This document shows positions 8,704 through 19,085 of a stretch of DNA of 59,617 nt, piece by piece. Made by a program: the position numbers and the translations under genes. The stretch spans positions 1 to 59,617 of the forward strand of contig JAKIUF010000027.1 in assembly GCA_021647705.1 (NCBI GenBank), in the 5' to 3' direction. Below the pieces are notes generated by a model, which saw nothing but the letters and a program-made list of their open reading frames with translations, was not told the origin of the DNA and did no database searches. Each line of letters opens with the position of its first letter. The first letter of the stretch is position 1. The DNA is from Gammaproteobacteria bacterium. Its GTDB lineage: Bacteria > Pseudomonadota > Gammaproteobacteria > SZUA-152.

Positions 8704-8898
8704 AATGTGAATTAAGCGCTGAAAATACTTTTTTTAAAAAAATACCGGGTATTTAACACAGAGGTCGCAGAGACGCAGAGGGCACAGAGTTTTTAGTGTT
8801 TTTCTCTGCGTTTTTTGCGACCTCTGCGTTTGTAACACGCCACTTGTCAGCACCACGACAATATAAGTTCCCAATGTACTGGAATGATTGTCCGAGGG
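8703..8898 (+). repeat. family B element, copy B1 (3'-truncated, hairpin-filled)
   Basis: Begins AAATGTGAATTAAGCGCTGA, shared with B4 (54531), continues through a family A hairpin (8756-8832), then GTAACACGCCACTTGTCAG and TGTACTGGAATGATTGTCC. The far terminus seen in B4 is missing. It starts at the last codon of the helicase gene and may overlap its end. Confidence 0.75.
8756..8832. repeat. GCAGAG/GCAAAG hairpin repeat, copy 3 (family A), inside B1
   Basis: CACAGAGGTCGCAGAGACGC on the left pairs with TTTTGCGACCTCTGCG on the right. It is flanked by TTAA at the left and GTAA at the right, as expected for an insertion in the larger element. Confidence 0.8.
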
Positions 8899-8978
8899 TG
8901 TAAACCCCCACATTCTTGTGCTTTTGCGTTAAATTTTATAGTCCGGAAAAATGTACCGCACGTTATGGCTGAAAGTGT

Positions 8979-10247
<1,269 letters not shown>

Positions 10248-10257
10248 CTAACGTCGT

Positions 10258-10560
10258 TTATTTAGCCTTTGCTTTTTTCTTCCTGGCCTTCTTTTTGCCT
10301 GTTTTTTTCTTAGCGACCTTTTTCTTGGTTGCTTTTTTCTTTGATGCTTTCTTCTTCACAGCCTTTTTCTTGACTGATTTTTTCTTTCTACCCTTCTTTT
10401 TGACGACTTTTTTCTTAGCGACCTTTTTCTTTGACGCTTTTTTCTTTACAGCCTTTTTCTTAGCTGATTTTTTTCTCACGGCCTTTTTCTTAGCTGTGGT
10501 TTTCTTTTTAACGACCTTCTTTTTGGCCGCATTCTTTCGAGCTTTCTTTTTCACCGCCAT
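10258..10560 (-). CDS. internal in-frame product: free histone-H1-like protein (100 aa)
   Basis: Within the adk fusion frame an ATG at 10560 gives MAVKKKARKNAAKKKVVKKK..., a complete small H1-like basic protein. It is preceded by AAGGAGG with 8 nt spacing, stronger than most ribosome sites in this window. In other bacteria such proteins are separate genes that condense or bind nucleic acid. I infer that both a fusion and a free form may be made. The alternative is that adk once ended before this point and lost its stop, joining two adjacent genes. Confidence 0.65.
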   Translation of the reverse strand: MAVKKKARKNAAKKKVVKKKTTAKKKAVRKKSAKKKAVKKKASKKKVAKKKVVKKKGRKKKSVKKKAVKKKASKKKATKKKVAKKKTGKKKARKKKAKAK

Positions 10561-11391
10561 GGTTGTTGCCTCCTTAATGGCACCGCTGCTTGATTGTAAT
10601 GGTGGTACTTCTGGGTTTGTTTCGGTTGTGTTCAATAGTTCTTTAGCTTTTTGCTCTAATTTAGTTGTTTTTTCAAAAGTTTCTACCTTTGAGGGTGGAG
10701 ATTTAGGTGTTTTTTTCAGTCTCACTATTTCCAGGTTACTTAATGTTGATTGCTCTATTGCTTTGCATAAACGGGCAAAGATTCTATCAATTTCATCGCT
10801 TCCATCTATGCTCGTCAATTTTCCCTGTATCTGATAATGCCTGACCATGGGCTCGGTTTGCATTTCAAACACACGCAAACGGTTGCTGATGGTGTCTTCA
10901 TTATCGTCTGCACGATGATGCAGCGTGCCACCGCATAAATCACAGTGGCCGTCCATTTTTGGCGGAGATGTATAAATGTTGTACATCTGTCCGCAGGATT
11001 TACAGGTACGTCGTCCTGCAATACGTTGTATCAGCAGGTCAAAGTCCACGTTAATCAGGATGGCGGATTGTAACGGACGACCCATGCGATTCAAAATGGT
11101 ATCGAGCGCCGCTGCCTGAGGTAAGTTTCGTGGGAACCCGTCAAGAATGAAGCCTTTTTGTGTGTCGTTGTCGTTTAATCGCTCTTCCATCATGCCCAGT
11201 ACGATTGGATCAGATACCAGCTGGCCTGCGTCCATTGCGGCTTTGGCCTCTAATCCAAGTGGTGTTTGTGCAGCGACCGCAGCACGTAGCAGATCACCGG
11301 TGGAAATCTGCGGAACCCCGTACTTGGCAACTAATTTTTTTGCTTGTGTGCCCTTTCCGGACCCAGGTGCGCCGATCAGTACGATCCTCAA
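10258..11391 (-). CDS. adk: adenylate kinase fused to a lysine-rich histone-H1-like tail
   Basis: Residues 1-~217 are adenylate kinase (ATP+AMP to 2 ADP): P-loop GAPGSGKGTQ, NMP-binding STGDLLRAAV, DGFPRNLPQA, and a LID with Cys130, Cys133, Cys150 and Cys153, i.e. a zinc-type LID that is uncommon in gammaproteobacteria. Residues ~218-277 are a polar linker. Residues 278-377 are almost entirely Lys/Ala/Val repeats of the AKKKVVKKK kind, as in bacterial histone H1-like proteins. The start is TTG at 11391, behind GGGAGG at 8 nt. The frame is open throughout. The tail could bind DNA or RNA. An internal ribosome site (next entry) allows the tail to be made alone. Confidence 0.85.
   Translation of the reverse strand: MRIVLIGAPGSGKGTQAKKLVAKYGVPQISTGDLLRAAVAAQTPLGLEAKAAMDAGQLVSDPIVLGMMEERLNDNDTQKGFILDGFPRNLPQAAALDTILNRMGRPLQSAILINVDFDLLIQRIAGRRTCKSCGQMYNIYTSPPKMDGHCDLCGGTLHHRADDNEDTISNRLRVFEMQTEPMVRHYQIQGKLTSIDGSDEIDRIFARLCKAIEQSTLSNLEIVRLKKTPKSPPSKVETFEKTTKLEQKAKELLNTTETNPEVPPLQSSSGAIKEATTMAVKKKARKNAAKKKVVKKKTTAKKKAVRKKSAKKKAVKKKASKKKVAKKKVVKKKGRKKKSVKKKAVKKKASKKKATKKKVAKKKTGKKKARKKKAKAK
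10569..10574 (-). promoter_or_regulatory. internal Shine-Dalgarno AGGAGG
   Basis: AGGAGG on the minus strand, 8 nt before the internal ATG at 10560. It decides the start of the free H1-like product. Within the fusion it encodes a Lys-Glu-Ala stretch in the linker. Confidence 0.75.
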
Positions 11392-11845
11392 CTCGGCAGC
11401 CTCCCTCTATTATATAAGCTGGCTGTATTTGTTAATAGTGACTTCAATGCACGCTCCTACTATGGACGGCATGTTAAGCAAAATTACAGCAAACCATCCT
11501 TTGCAGCTCGTTATCAAAATGCGACAGAATACGAACGACAATAGTACATTCATTCACGTTCGCGCTAAACCTACTCTTAAGCTATTGGGTAAGTCAATAG
11601 TTTGTGCAATGAATTTTACTGTTAATGCAGTATGTTATCGGTGTATTTTTCAAGGTAAGCAATACTGATGGGTCTTCATCGCTGTGCTGTGCTCAGTCTA
11701 TGAAAATGAGAGGTGATGGTTTTGATACTGTATTTATAGTCTGAAAACAAACATGATGGATATACTGGCTTTGATTTATGACAATATCCGGACTGTTATT
11801 TTATGTGTTGATGAGAGGGTTAATGCACTTTGGGAGATAAATGAC
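11392..11845. other. intergenic region between divergent adk and pfp
   Basis: About 450 bp with no convincing gene. On the minus strand TATAAT (11414-11409) lies just upstream of the adk ribosome site, perhaps too close to be the adk promoter. Short open frames here have no codon pattern or motif that I trust. Confidence 0.4.
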
Positions 11846-13111
11846 ATGACAAAAAAAAATGCCTTTTATGCGCAATCAGGTGGTGTGACAGCAGTAATTA
11901 ATGCAAGTGCGTGTGGTGTGATTGAAACCGCACGTACACATAAAGACAAAATCGGTAAGATTTATGCTGGTCGTAATGGCATCATTGGAGCTTTGACTGA
12001 AGACCTGATCGATACCAGCAAGGACTCCGCGCGTGCCATTGCCGCACTTCGCCACACACCATCCGGTGCGTTTGGCTCCTGTCGATACAAGCTTAAGGGC
12101 TTGGATGATAATCGTGTTGAATATGAACGTCTGATTGACGTATTTGCTGCGCATAATATTGGTTATTTCTTTTACAATGGGGGTGGTGACTCTGCTGATA
12201 CTTGTTTAAAGGTTTCACAAATTTCCAAAGCTCTGGGTTATCCCATTCAGGCGATTCACATACCCAAAACCGTCGATAATGATCTGCCCATCACCGATAA
12301 CTGCCCCGGCTTTGGTTCGGTGGCCAAATATGTGGCTGTTTCCATTCGTGAAGCTGCTTTTGATGTGGCCTCTATGGCTAAAACCTCAACCAAAATATTT
12401 GTGATGGAGGTTATGGGGCGTCATGCTGGCTGGATTGCTGCCGCTGGTGGCCTTGCTGCAGAAAATGCGGGTGATGCACCGCAGATTATTTTGTTCCCGG
12501 AAGTGGCTTTTAATGAACGCAAGTTCATGGCACGGGTAAAACAGGTGGTGGATGATCGTGGTTACTGTGCCATTGTCGTTTCCGAGGGTGTGCGCTATAA
12601 AGACGGCACCTTCCTCGCCGAGTCTGGTATGCGTGATGTCTTTGGTCATAGCCAGTTGGGTGGGGTTGCCCCGGTGGTGGCGCAGATGATTCAGGACAAG
12701 CATGGCTACAAATATCACTGGGCCGTTGCCGACTACCTGCAACGTGCAGCACGACATATTGCTTCCAAAACCGATGTCGAACAGGCTTATGCGGTAGGCA
12801 AAGCTGCCGTTGAAATGGCGCTTAAGGGTAAAAATGCAGTAATGCCCGCCATAAAACGCATTTCCAACACGCCGTACAAATGGAAAATCAGTGAAGCCAG
12901 GCTGGCGCGGGTGGCTAACGTAGAAAAGATGATGCCGCGCGATTACATCAGCAAAGATGGCTTCCATATTACCCCGAGGTGCCGCCGTTATTTGTACCCA
13001 CTGATTCAGGGGGAGGATTACCCGCCCTTCAAAAATGGTTTACCCCAGTATGTGACATTGAAAAACGTTGCTGTGAAAAAGAAATTGGATAAAGCATTTA
13101 AGGTTAAGTAA
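11846..13111 (+). CDS. pfp: pyrophosphate-dependent 6-phosphofructokinase
   Basis: Glycolytic/gluconeogenic enzyme that phosphorylates fructose 6-phosphate reversibly with PPi. The ATG at 11846 (MTKKNAFYAQSGGVTAVINA) with GGGAG upstream is preferred over longer readings; length is 421 residues. Active-site motifs: YNGGGDSADT, where a bulky/acidic residue in place of the second Gly of GGDGS marks PPi use; IPKTVDNDLP; VMEVMGRHAGWIAAAGGLA. The C-terminal part VTLKNVAVKKKLDKAFKVK is basic. Inorganic pyrophosphatase lies 1.5 kb downstream, so two PPi-handling enzymes are near each other. Confidence 0.92.
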   Translation: MTKKNAFYAQSGGVTAVINASACGVIETARTHKDKIGKIYAGRNGIIGALTEDLIDTSKDSARAIAALRHTPSGAFGSCRYKLKGLDDNRVEYERLIDVFAAHNIGYFFYNGGGDSADTCLKVSQISKALGYPIQAIHIPKTVDNDLPITDNCPGFGSVAKYVAVSIREAAFDVASMAKTSTKIFVMEVMGRHAGWIAAAGGLAAENAGDAPQIILFPEVAFNERKFMARVKQVVDDRGYCAIVVSEGVRYKDGTFLAESGMRDVFGHSQLGGVAPVVAQMIQDKHGYKYHWAVADYLQRAARHIASKTDVEQAYAVGKAAVEMALKGKNAVMPAIKRISNTPYKWKISEARLARVANVEKMMPRDYISKDGFHITPRCRRYLYPLIQGEDYPPFKNGLPQYVTLKNVAVKKKLDKAFKVK

Positions 13112-13606
13112 TTTGGGCGTGCTGCGTCATACTGGGCAAGTGCAGGAGGGGGGTGGAGTCAGACGCGCGCAGTATGCTCTTCTGTTGGCCAAGAAAATTA
13201 TGATACAAGTAAACACCATTGGTTGCCGATATTAATGGTGATGAATGTCGCAGGTTTTAAACGGACAGGCAGAATGTATATGTTTTACTCGCACGAGGAA
13301 CCGTTGCTGTTTTATCTGGTTTTTGTGGTATGTGACTTTATTGGTGCTGGTGATATGTCGGTAGAGAGCGCTAAAGAAAAATGGGAGTTGATGCTCAGGG
13401 GGGCAGTCATTTTGACAATCTGACCGGTAGTACAACCTTATTCGTTAGGAGTACCACTCCTTAAGGCCCCAGTTATTTTCCCGACGGCCTGAAACGGGCG
13501 TATTTTTTTGTAGCAATGAAAACAGACGGTGCTTGTTTTACATATGTCAGGTATCGTAACAGTATCCCTTGAACATACGAGATTTTACATGACAGGGCTT
13601 CAATCT
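13112..13606. other. intergenic region before the Sel1 protein
   Basis: About 500 bp. A 66-codon frame at 13223-13423 has no recognisable motif. AGGAGTACCACTCCT (13447-13461) is a short palindrome. I see no convincing gene or terminator. Confidence 0.3.
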
Positions 13607-14368
13607 ATGATGAAAAAGATATTATTGGGCGTGTTGATACTCCTGCTCCCATTTTTCGTCGTAGCAGACCATGATTTGACCGATGATGTTTTCGAAGAGG
13701 TCAAGTATGAAGAATCCCCACGCGCCCAGTACACGCTGGGATTGATGTATTTGCAAGGCCGCGACGTTGCTGAAAATGAGAAGCTGGCATTATTTTGGCT
13801 GAAAAAATCCGCAGACCAGGATTATTACCTGGCTTTGCATCGCTTGGGTAAAATTTATTTGAGTGATGATGTGGTAGAGACCGACCCTGAGGTTGCTGTT
13901 AAATACATCGTCAAGGCTGCCCAAAAAGGATATGCGCCCTCTCAATATTTACTGGGAATGATGTATCAAACCGGTGAATCGGGGCTTGCTGAAAATCAGC
14001 AAACGGCTCTGAGGTGGCTTAATCTGGCTGCGGGCCAAGGTCATAAAATGGCCAAACAAGTTTTGGCCGGGCTTTCCAGTGGGGATGAAAGTAACGTTTC
14101 CTCGAATGCACAAGCTGCTTTCGACACAGGATTCAATTTCCTTAAAGGCAGGGGCGGTGTTGATCGTGACTACAAGCAAGCCGCAGAATGGTTTAGCAAG
14201 GCGGCTGAGCAAGGGCATGCCGATGCGCAATATAACCTGGGTGAATTGTATAACAAGGGGCGAGGTGTTAAGAAAAATAAAGAAACAGCACAAAAATGGT
14301 ACAAAGCTGCCGCTGAGCAGGGGCACGTCAAAGCGAAATACCGTGCGCGTAACTGTGCCTTTTGTTAG
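13607..14368 (+). CDS. secreted Sel1-like repeat (TPR-type) protein
   Basis: 253 residues from the ATG at 13607: a signal peptide (MMKKILLGVLILLLPFFVVA) followed by about six Sel1 repeats with the pattern AQYxLGxMYxxGxGVxxNxxxAxxWxxxAAxQG. Clear units are RAQYTLGLMYLQGRD, PSQYLLGMMYQTGES, FDTGFNFLKGRGGVD and DAQYNLGELYNKGRGV. The family provides protein-protein interaction surfaces, often in the periplasm. Partner and role are unknown. An upstream ATG at 13589 would add six residues. It ends in a Cys-rich tip (ARNCAFC). Confidence 0.8.
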   Translation: MMKKILLGVLILLLPFFVVADHDLTDDVFEEVKYEESPRAQYTLGLMYLQGRDVAENEKLALFWLKKSADQDYYLALHRLGKIYLSDDVVETDPEVAVKYIVKAAQKGYAPSQYLLGMMYQTGESGLAENQQTALRWLNLAAGQGHKMAKQVLAGLSSGDESNVSSNAQAAFDTGFNFLKGRGGVDRDYKQAAEWFSKAAEQGHADAQYNLGELYNKGRGVKKNKETAQKWYKAAAEQGHVKAKYRARNCAFC

Positions 14369-14480
14369 CGCCAAATTAGACAATACATCATTTCCAATCA
14401 GTTTATTGATTTCGTCGCGCAAGGCGAAAGTGGTTACATCCCTCAGGAATACCCTGGTTTCTCGTCCATCTTAATTACGG

Positions 14481-14486
14481 TATAAT
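14481..14486 (+). promoter_or_regulatory. candidate -10 box upstream of ppa
   Basis: TATAAT in ACGGTATAATCGCG, 171 bp before ppa. The -35 region is poor. It would give a long leader that includes the palindrome at 14534. Confidence 0.35.
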
Positions 14487-14533
14487 CGCGTCATAACACG
14501 CAATACGCGGGGCGGTTGTGTGTCCGTTTTTTG

Positions 14534-14557
14534 AGGGGCCGACATGTCGGCCCCTCG
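14534..14557. other. perfect 24-bp palindrome in the ppa leader
   Basis: GAGGGGCCGACA and its reverse complement abut with no loop. A run of T precedes it and none follows, so it does not look like a plus-strand terminator. It could be a protein-binding site or an mRNA hairpin. Confidence 0.55.
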
Positions 14558-14656
14558 TGCGTTCTTTCCAGATGCTGCATAACGTTGTTACCAGAGTAGG
14601 GTAATTATCAGGCGGCTTTGAATAATGATTTTATAGTAACTACAAGGAGCAAAAAC

Positions 14657-15205
14657 ATGAATCTTGAGCGAGTTAATTCGGGAGTCGGTGTCCCTGACGA
14701 TATCAACGTCATAATTGAAATCCCTTCACACAGTGATCCGGTAAAATACGAAGTAGATAAAGAAACGGGTGCCATGTTTGTGGATCGTTTCATGAATACC
14801 GCGATGTTTTATCCCTGTAATTATGGCTACATCCCGAACACTCTGTCCGAAGATGGTGATGCAACCGACGTGCTTGTGGTGACACCAACACCGCTGATCA
14901 GTGGCTCGGTGATTCGTTGTCGTCCCATCGGCATGCTGCAAATGACCGATGAGTCCGGTATTGATGCCAAAATTCTTGCTGTACCCGTAGACAAACTTGC
15001 CGTGCAATACCGCAATGTAAAAACGCTGGACGATATGCCTCCACTGTTGTTGGAGCAGATTGCCCACTTTTTCGAGCATTACAAAGATCTTGAAAGTGGC
15101 AAGTGGGTGAAAATCGAAGACTGGGTTGGTCTGGATGAAGCCAAAGCGGAAATCATGGCCTCGGTGGAGCGCTATAACACCGCACCGAAAAAGCCAGCTT
15201 TCTGA
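14657..15205 (+). CDS. ppa: inorganic pyrophosphatase, family I
   Basis: Soluble Mg-dependent PPi hydrolase. The ATG at 14657 ([20 protein letters not shown]) follows AAGGAG at a good distance; length is 182 residues. Family marks: [31 protein letters not shown], and the Asp cluster signature [10 protein letters not shown], then [10 protein letters not shown]. It removes PPi made by biosynthesis. PPi is also the phosphoryl donor of the phosphofructokinase encoded nearby. Confidence 0.96.
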   Translation: MNLERVNSGVGVPDDINVIIEIPSHSDPVKYEVDKETGAMFVDRFMNTAMFYPCNYGYIPNTLSEDGDATDVLVVTPTPLISGSVIRCRPIGMLQMTDESGIDAKILAVPVDKLAVQYRNVKTLDDMPPLLLEQIAHFFEHYKDLESGKWVKIEDWVGLDEAKAEIMASVERYNTAPKKPAF

Positions 15206-15749
15206 GTTTGAGCAAATGCCTATAGAAGGTTTGCGTTGTTTCCGGCAGCCACGATAATCGATGTTTGTGGGCGGCAATGCCATAATTGCGTGTACTGGCA
15301 ACAGTGTTGCCAGTGCTGCACGATTGAGTCGCGATAGAAAGCACAGCATGGGCTAGTAGACGTTTCAGGTGCGATGTGAAATACAAAATGCAGGTGATTT
15401 CGCCATTGGCAAATTTCACCGCGCGGAAGCCGTGGGTTTTGGATCTAGGTATGCGTTCACAAACCCCTTTAGCTGGAGCCTGAAATTCGCAAGCAATGTG
15501 TTCCGAACGTGTTGTTATTACCTAAAACACGACAAGTGTTTGCACTTTCCTGGTGCAGATGCTTGATCCATCACAATAGATTGGACTTAACATTGTCATT
15601 CGCTCTATGAATCAATATCTCATCTAAATCACTCACTGTTGGAGCGCTGCGCTAGCACAATCATTTGCAAAATTTAGGTATTGATTTACGCGCACGCAAC
15701 ATACTGGTATTTTCAGGTACATCCGTTCCAGCTTTTTCAGGAGCTCATT
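15206..15749. other. intergenic region before the BTAD regulator
   Basis: About 540 bp without a credible gene. A 65-codon frame at 15369-15566 has no start context or motif that I recognise. It presumably holds the promoter of the regulator, but no box is clear. Confidence 0.3.
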
Positions 15750-18700
15750 GTGTCAATCAAACCCGCCAAGCTGACGTTGCCTGGGCTTACAAGGGTTTTT
15801 CTGCGTACTCGCCTGTTTAAAAAACTTGATGACCTTCGTCAGTTTCCTGTTGTGTGGATTGCTGCACCAGGCGGTGCCGGTAAAACCACGTTGGTGGCCA
15901 GCTATCTGCGGGCAAAAAATATCACTCCCCTTTGGTATCAGATTGATCAGGGTGACAGCGACATTGCCTCCTTTTTTTATTATCTGGGTGAGGGGCTTAA
16001 ACAACTGAGTCGGTCGCGCAAACGAGGTTTGCCGTTATTAACATCCGACAATCAATTTGGTCTGCCAGTCTTTTCCCGTAATTTCTTCAGGGCGCTGTTT
16101 GAAAAAATGAAAGCACCTGGCATTTTGGTGCTGGATAATTTCGAATGGGTTAATGATGATGTGGTGTTTAATCAGATCCTGCAACAGGGTCTGGAAGAAA
16201 TACCACCTGGTTGCCAAGTCATTGTTACCGGTCGGGCATCGCCTCCGGCGCAGTACGCCGGGATGCTTGCCAAAAAACAACTGGTAAAAATAGGCTGGGA
16301 AGAATTGCAGCTGACGGAAAAGGAAAGCGCCGGTGTGATCAGCCAGCTGCATGCAGGGTATGTCTGCTCCAATGAAATGGCGGACCTGTTACACAAGACA
16401 GCACAGGGCTGGGTGTCCGGTCTGGTGTTGTTGAATCAGTTTTGCTCATCAAATGAACCTCATGACATAAGCCAGATGGTGTCGGATAAAACAGACGATG
16501 GTTGCGCACAACAGGCTTTTTTTGATTATTTTACCCATGAAATATTCAGTCGCCTGCCGGAAAAAACACAAATATTTTTATTAAAAATAACCTGGTTGTC
16601 CCCTGTCAGAGTCAGCGCAGCTCGAAAGCTTTCCGGTGTTCATGCCGCAAAAAACATATTGGCAGACCTGGAGCGCAGACAGATATTTACGGTGCGGCGC
16701 GGGGTTTTTAAACCGGTTTATACCTTTCATCCCTTGTTTAATGATTTTTTGAAAACGCAAGCACAAGCACGTTTTTCCCGACAGGAGTTGGATGCACTTA
16801 AAAACAGGGCAGCAGAATTACTTGTCGATGAGAAAGAAATCGAAGAGGCTGCCAGGCTATTTGCTCAGACACAAAACTGGTCGGCACTGGAACAAATAAT
16901 CCATGCTCACGCAGCAATGCTTTGTGAGCAGGGTCGCTTCCAGGTATTGCGGGACTGGATTGATCAGTTTCCGGTATCGCAGCAAAATGTCTGGACGACA
17001 TACTGGCGTGGCAGTATCAATGTGATGTTTGAGCCACTTGTTGCAAAAGTGCATTTTGAAAAATCCTATTATCTGTTTAAAGCCGCAAATGATGCGCGTG
17101 GCACTTATTTAAGCTGGCTGGGTGTCATGGACAGTCTGTTTTATGCTCATGATTCCTGTGCAGATGTGCCGAAGTGGATTGATGAGCTGGAAGTTGTCAG
17201 AAAGAAGCATGCGCGCTACCCAAGCCTGGAAATCAAGGGAAGAGTGACTTTTACGGCGTTTATTATACAGCTGATGGGGTGCCCTCAGCGTGACTCATTT
17301 GATGTCTGGCGACAAAAAGCCGAGCGTATGCAGCGCTTTATCCCCAATGCCTCTATTCGTTGTTTGACGGGCTCGCAACTGGCGATGTATTACACGTTTT
17401 ATGGCCAGATAACAAAGCTCAAGGTGTTGGCAAAATCATTGATCGGGCCGGCAGGGTCCGACAAGGTTATGCCCATTGCGCGTATTCTGGCGTACTGGGT
17501 GGAGATCAACAGAGGCTGGATGTCCGGTGAGACCGTTGAAACAGAATCGGTGATCAATGCGGCTCTGAAAGTGAGTAAAGACAGCGGTGTATATGTCACA
17601 CAGTTATGGTTATTGTCGGCCATTGTGATGCATTATCTAGCCCGGCAAAACATTTCCGCCGCAGAAAAATTTCTTGATCAGCTCCAGCAGTTTGTTCACC
17701 AGACTCATCGTGGCGAACACATTCATTATCACTATCTGGCGGGTTGGCTGGCTTGCCTGAAAGGGGATCTGGAGCTGGCTTATGAACACAGCCGCACTGC
17801 GTGTCAAAACATTGTTGAATTGCACACGCCCTATCTTGAGCTGATAAGCCACTGTGCTTACAGTTTTGTGCTGATTGAAATGACACGCTTCGATGAAGCC
17901 AGACAACAGATTGAAAAAAACAGACAACTGGCAGCAGACCTGAAGAGTGACAGCATGGGGGTATTTTATCTGGGCATGCTGGAAGCGTGGATGGCTTGTA
18001 AGCAACAACAGCCGGAACGCGCGTTACCACATTTGCGCAGTGCATTTGCTTATGCCCGTAAAGTGGAACTGATCGGTATGCCCTGGCATGTGCCTGCCAT
18101 GCTGGCTCCGTTATGTGTTCTTGCCCTGGAAAATAACATTGAGCGGAGTTATGTGCGTACGTTTATCCGCAAGAACGCATTGGCAATGCCGACAGGTGCG
18201 CTTCATTTGCCAGACTGGCCTGTGCCTGTGCGGGTTTATACACTGGGCCGTTTCAGTTTGTTGGTAAACGATATGGCAGTGGTTCGACGTAACAATGCGT
18301 ACAATAAACCCTGTGAATTACTCTGTGCTCTGATTGCTTTTGGAGGGCGTGACGTAAACGACAGCAGGCTTGAAGAAGCTTTATGGCCCGGAGCAGAGGG
18401 TGATGCTGCACATCGTGCGCTGATTACAAATCTGCAACGGCTGCGACGTTTATTAGGTATTGCTGAGGCAGTTCAGTACAGCGATGGCAAACTTACCCTG
18501 GATACACGCTATTGCCGGGTTGATGCCTGGGCTTTTGAACGAGGCCTGAAAACGGATAACCCCGTGCAGCTTGCACAAACCTTGTCATTTTATCAGGGTG
18601 CCTTTTTACACAGTGAAGGTGATTCGCTGTGGTTGTTGCCCATGCGTGAACGTTTGCGCCGCAAGTATTTGCAGCAGCTCGAAAAGCTGACTGAATCACT

Positions 18701-18929
18701 GGCCGACAATGACCAGTGGCAGGAGGCTATCGTCTGGTATCACCGTGGTTTGCTGGTGGATAATCTCCATGAAGCTTGTTATCGAGGGTTGATACGTGCG
18801 CACCAAAAATTAGGAGAAACCGGCGAAGCCACCAGAGTATACCGGGAGTGCCAGCAAAAATTACAGGCCGAATTAGGTGTTGCCCCTTCTTTACAGACAA
18901 CTGCGCTGTTTGAGTCTCTCTCCGATTAG
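15750..18929 (+). CDS. STAND-type ATPase regulator with OmpR-like winged helix and BTAD domain
   Basis: Large transcription activator, 1059 residues from the GTG at 15750, which has AGGAG upstream; the longer reading lacks a ribosome site. An NTPase domain comes first, with P-loop APGGAGKTTLVASY (39-52) and Walker B GILVLDNFEW (~123-132). A long helical TPR-like middle of the MalT kind follows. An OmpR-like winged helix begins near residue 827 (VRVYTLGRFSLLVNDM, LEEALWPGAEGDAAHRALIT), and a C-terminal bacterial transcriptional activation domain includes YQGAFL and HEACYRGLIRAHQKLGE. The order differs from SARP regulators, where the winged helix is N-terminal. Effector unknown. The next gene downstream is a secreted protease, a possible target. 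Confidence 0.85.
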   Translation: MSIKPAKLTLPGLTRVFLRTRLFKKLDDLRQFPVVWIAAPGGAGKTTLVASYLRAKNITPLWYQIDQGDSDIASFFYYLGEGLKQLSRSRKRGLPLLTSDNQFGLPVFSRNFFRALFEKMKAPGILVLDNFEWVNDDVVFNQILQQGLEEIPPGCQVIVTGRASPPAQYAGMLAKKQLVKIGWEELQLTEKESAGVISQLHAGYVCSNEMADLLHKTAQGWVSGLVLLNQFCSSNEPHDISQMVSDKTDDGCAQQAFFDYFTHEIFSRLPEKTQIFLLKITWLSPVRVSAARKLSGVHAAKNILADLERRQIFTVRRGVFKPVYTFHPLFNDFLKTQAQARFSRQELDALKNRAAELLVDEKEIEEAARLFAQTQNWSALEQIIHAHAAMLCEQGRFQVLRDWIDQFPVSQQNVWTTYWRGSINVMFEPLVAKVHFEKSYYLFKAANDARGTYLSWLGVMDSLFYAHDSCADVPKWIDELEVVRKKHARYPSLEIKGRVTFTAFIIQLMGCPQRDSFDVWRQKAERMQRFIPNASIRCLTGSQLAMYYTFYGQITKLKVLAKSLIGPAGSDKVMPIARILAYWVEINRGWMSGETVETESVINAALKVSKDSGVYVTQLWLLSAIVMHYLARQNISAAEKFLDQLQQFVHQTHRGEHIHYHYLAGWLACLKGDLELAYEHSRTACQNIVELHTPYLELISHCAYSFVLIEMTRFDEARQQIEKNRQLAADLKSDSMGVFYLGMLEAWMACKQQQPERALPHLRSAFAYARKVELIGMPWHVPAMLAPLCVLALENNIERSYVRTFIRKNALAMPTGALHLPDWPVPVRVYTLGRFSLLVNDMAVVRRNNAYNKPCELLCALIAFGGRDVNDSRLEEALWPGAEGDAAHRALITNLQRLRRLLGIAEAVQYSDGKLTLDTRYCRVDAWAFERGLKTDNPVQLAQTLSFYQGAFLHSEGDSLWLLPMRERLRRKYLQQLEKLTESLADNDQWQEAIVWYHRGLLVDNLHEACYRGLIRAHQKLGETGEATRVYRECQQKLQAELGVAPSLQTTALFESLSD

Positions 18930-19038
18930 TCTTTGTTTTTTCTTTTCATGTTGTTGAGCGATTACCTCGGCCCGTAGCCGCATGGCGGAGGCGCAGTAAT
19001 GTCATTGCTGCGATCAGAAAGTGAAAATTACCTTGCCT

Positions 19039-19085
19039 GTGTTACTGCCGTGTTACTGGTATTTGGCAGACTGCCAGTGTTACTT
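19039..19085 (+). promoter_or_regulatory. direct repeats and palindrome upstream of the M6 protease (candidate activator site)
   Basis: GTGTTACTG occurs at 19039-19047 and 19050-19058, exactly 11 bp apart, and a third GTGTTACTT at 19077-19085. Between them is a perfect palindrome, TGGCAGACTGCCA (19064-19076). BTAD/SARP activators are known to bind direct repeats with 11-bp period; that this site is bound by the upstream regulator is inference. Confidence 0.5.

Noticed and set aside
10295-10834. Long plus-strand frame rich in Phe and Leu opposite the adk fusion
   Set aside because: It is the mirror of AAA/AAG lysine codons on the minus strand; the protein is a low-complexity Phe repeat and has no independent support.
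13223-13423. 66-codon frame between pfp and the Sel1 gene
   Set aside because: No ribosome site, motif or neighbour that supports it.
13447-13512. Possible cyclic-di-GMP riboswitch before the Sel1 gene
   Set aside because: Only short palindromes and a CGGCCTGAAACGGGCG stretch; the conserved GEMM core is not there.
15369-15566. 65-codon frame upstream of the BTAD regulator
   Set aside because: No start context or recognised motif.
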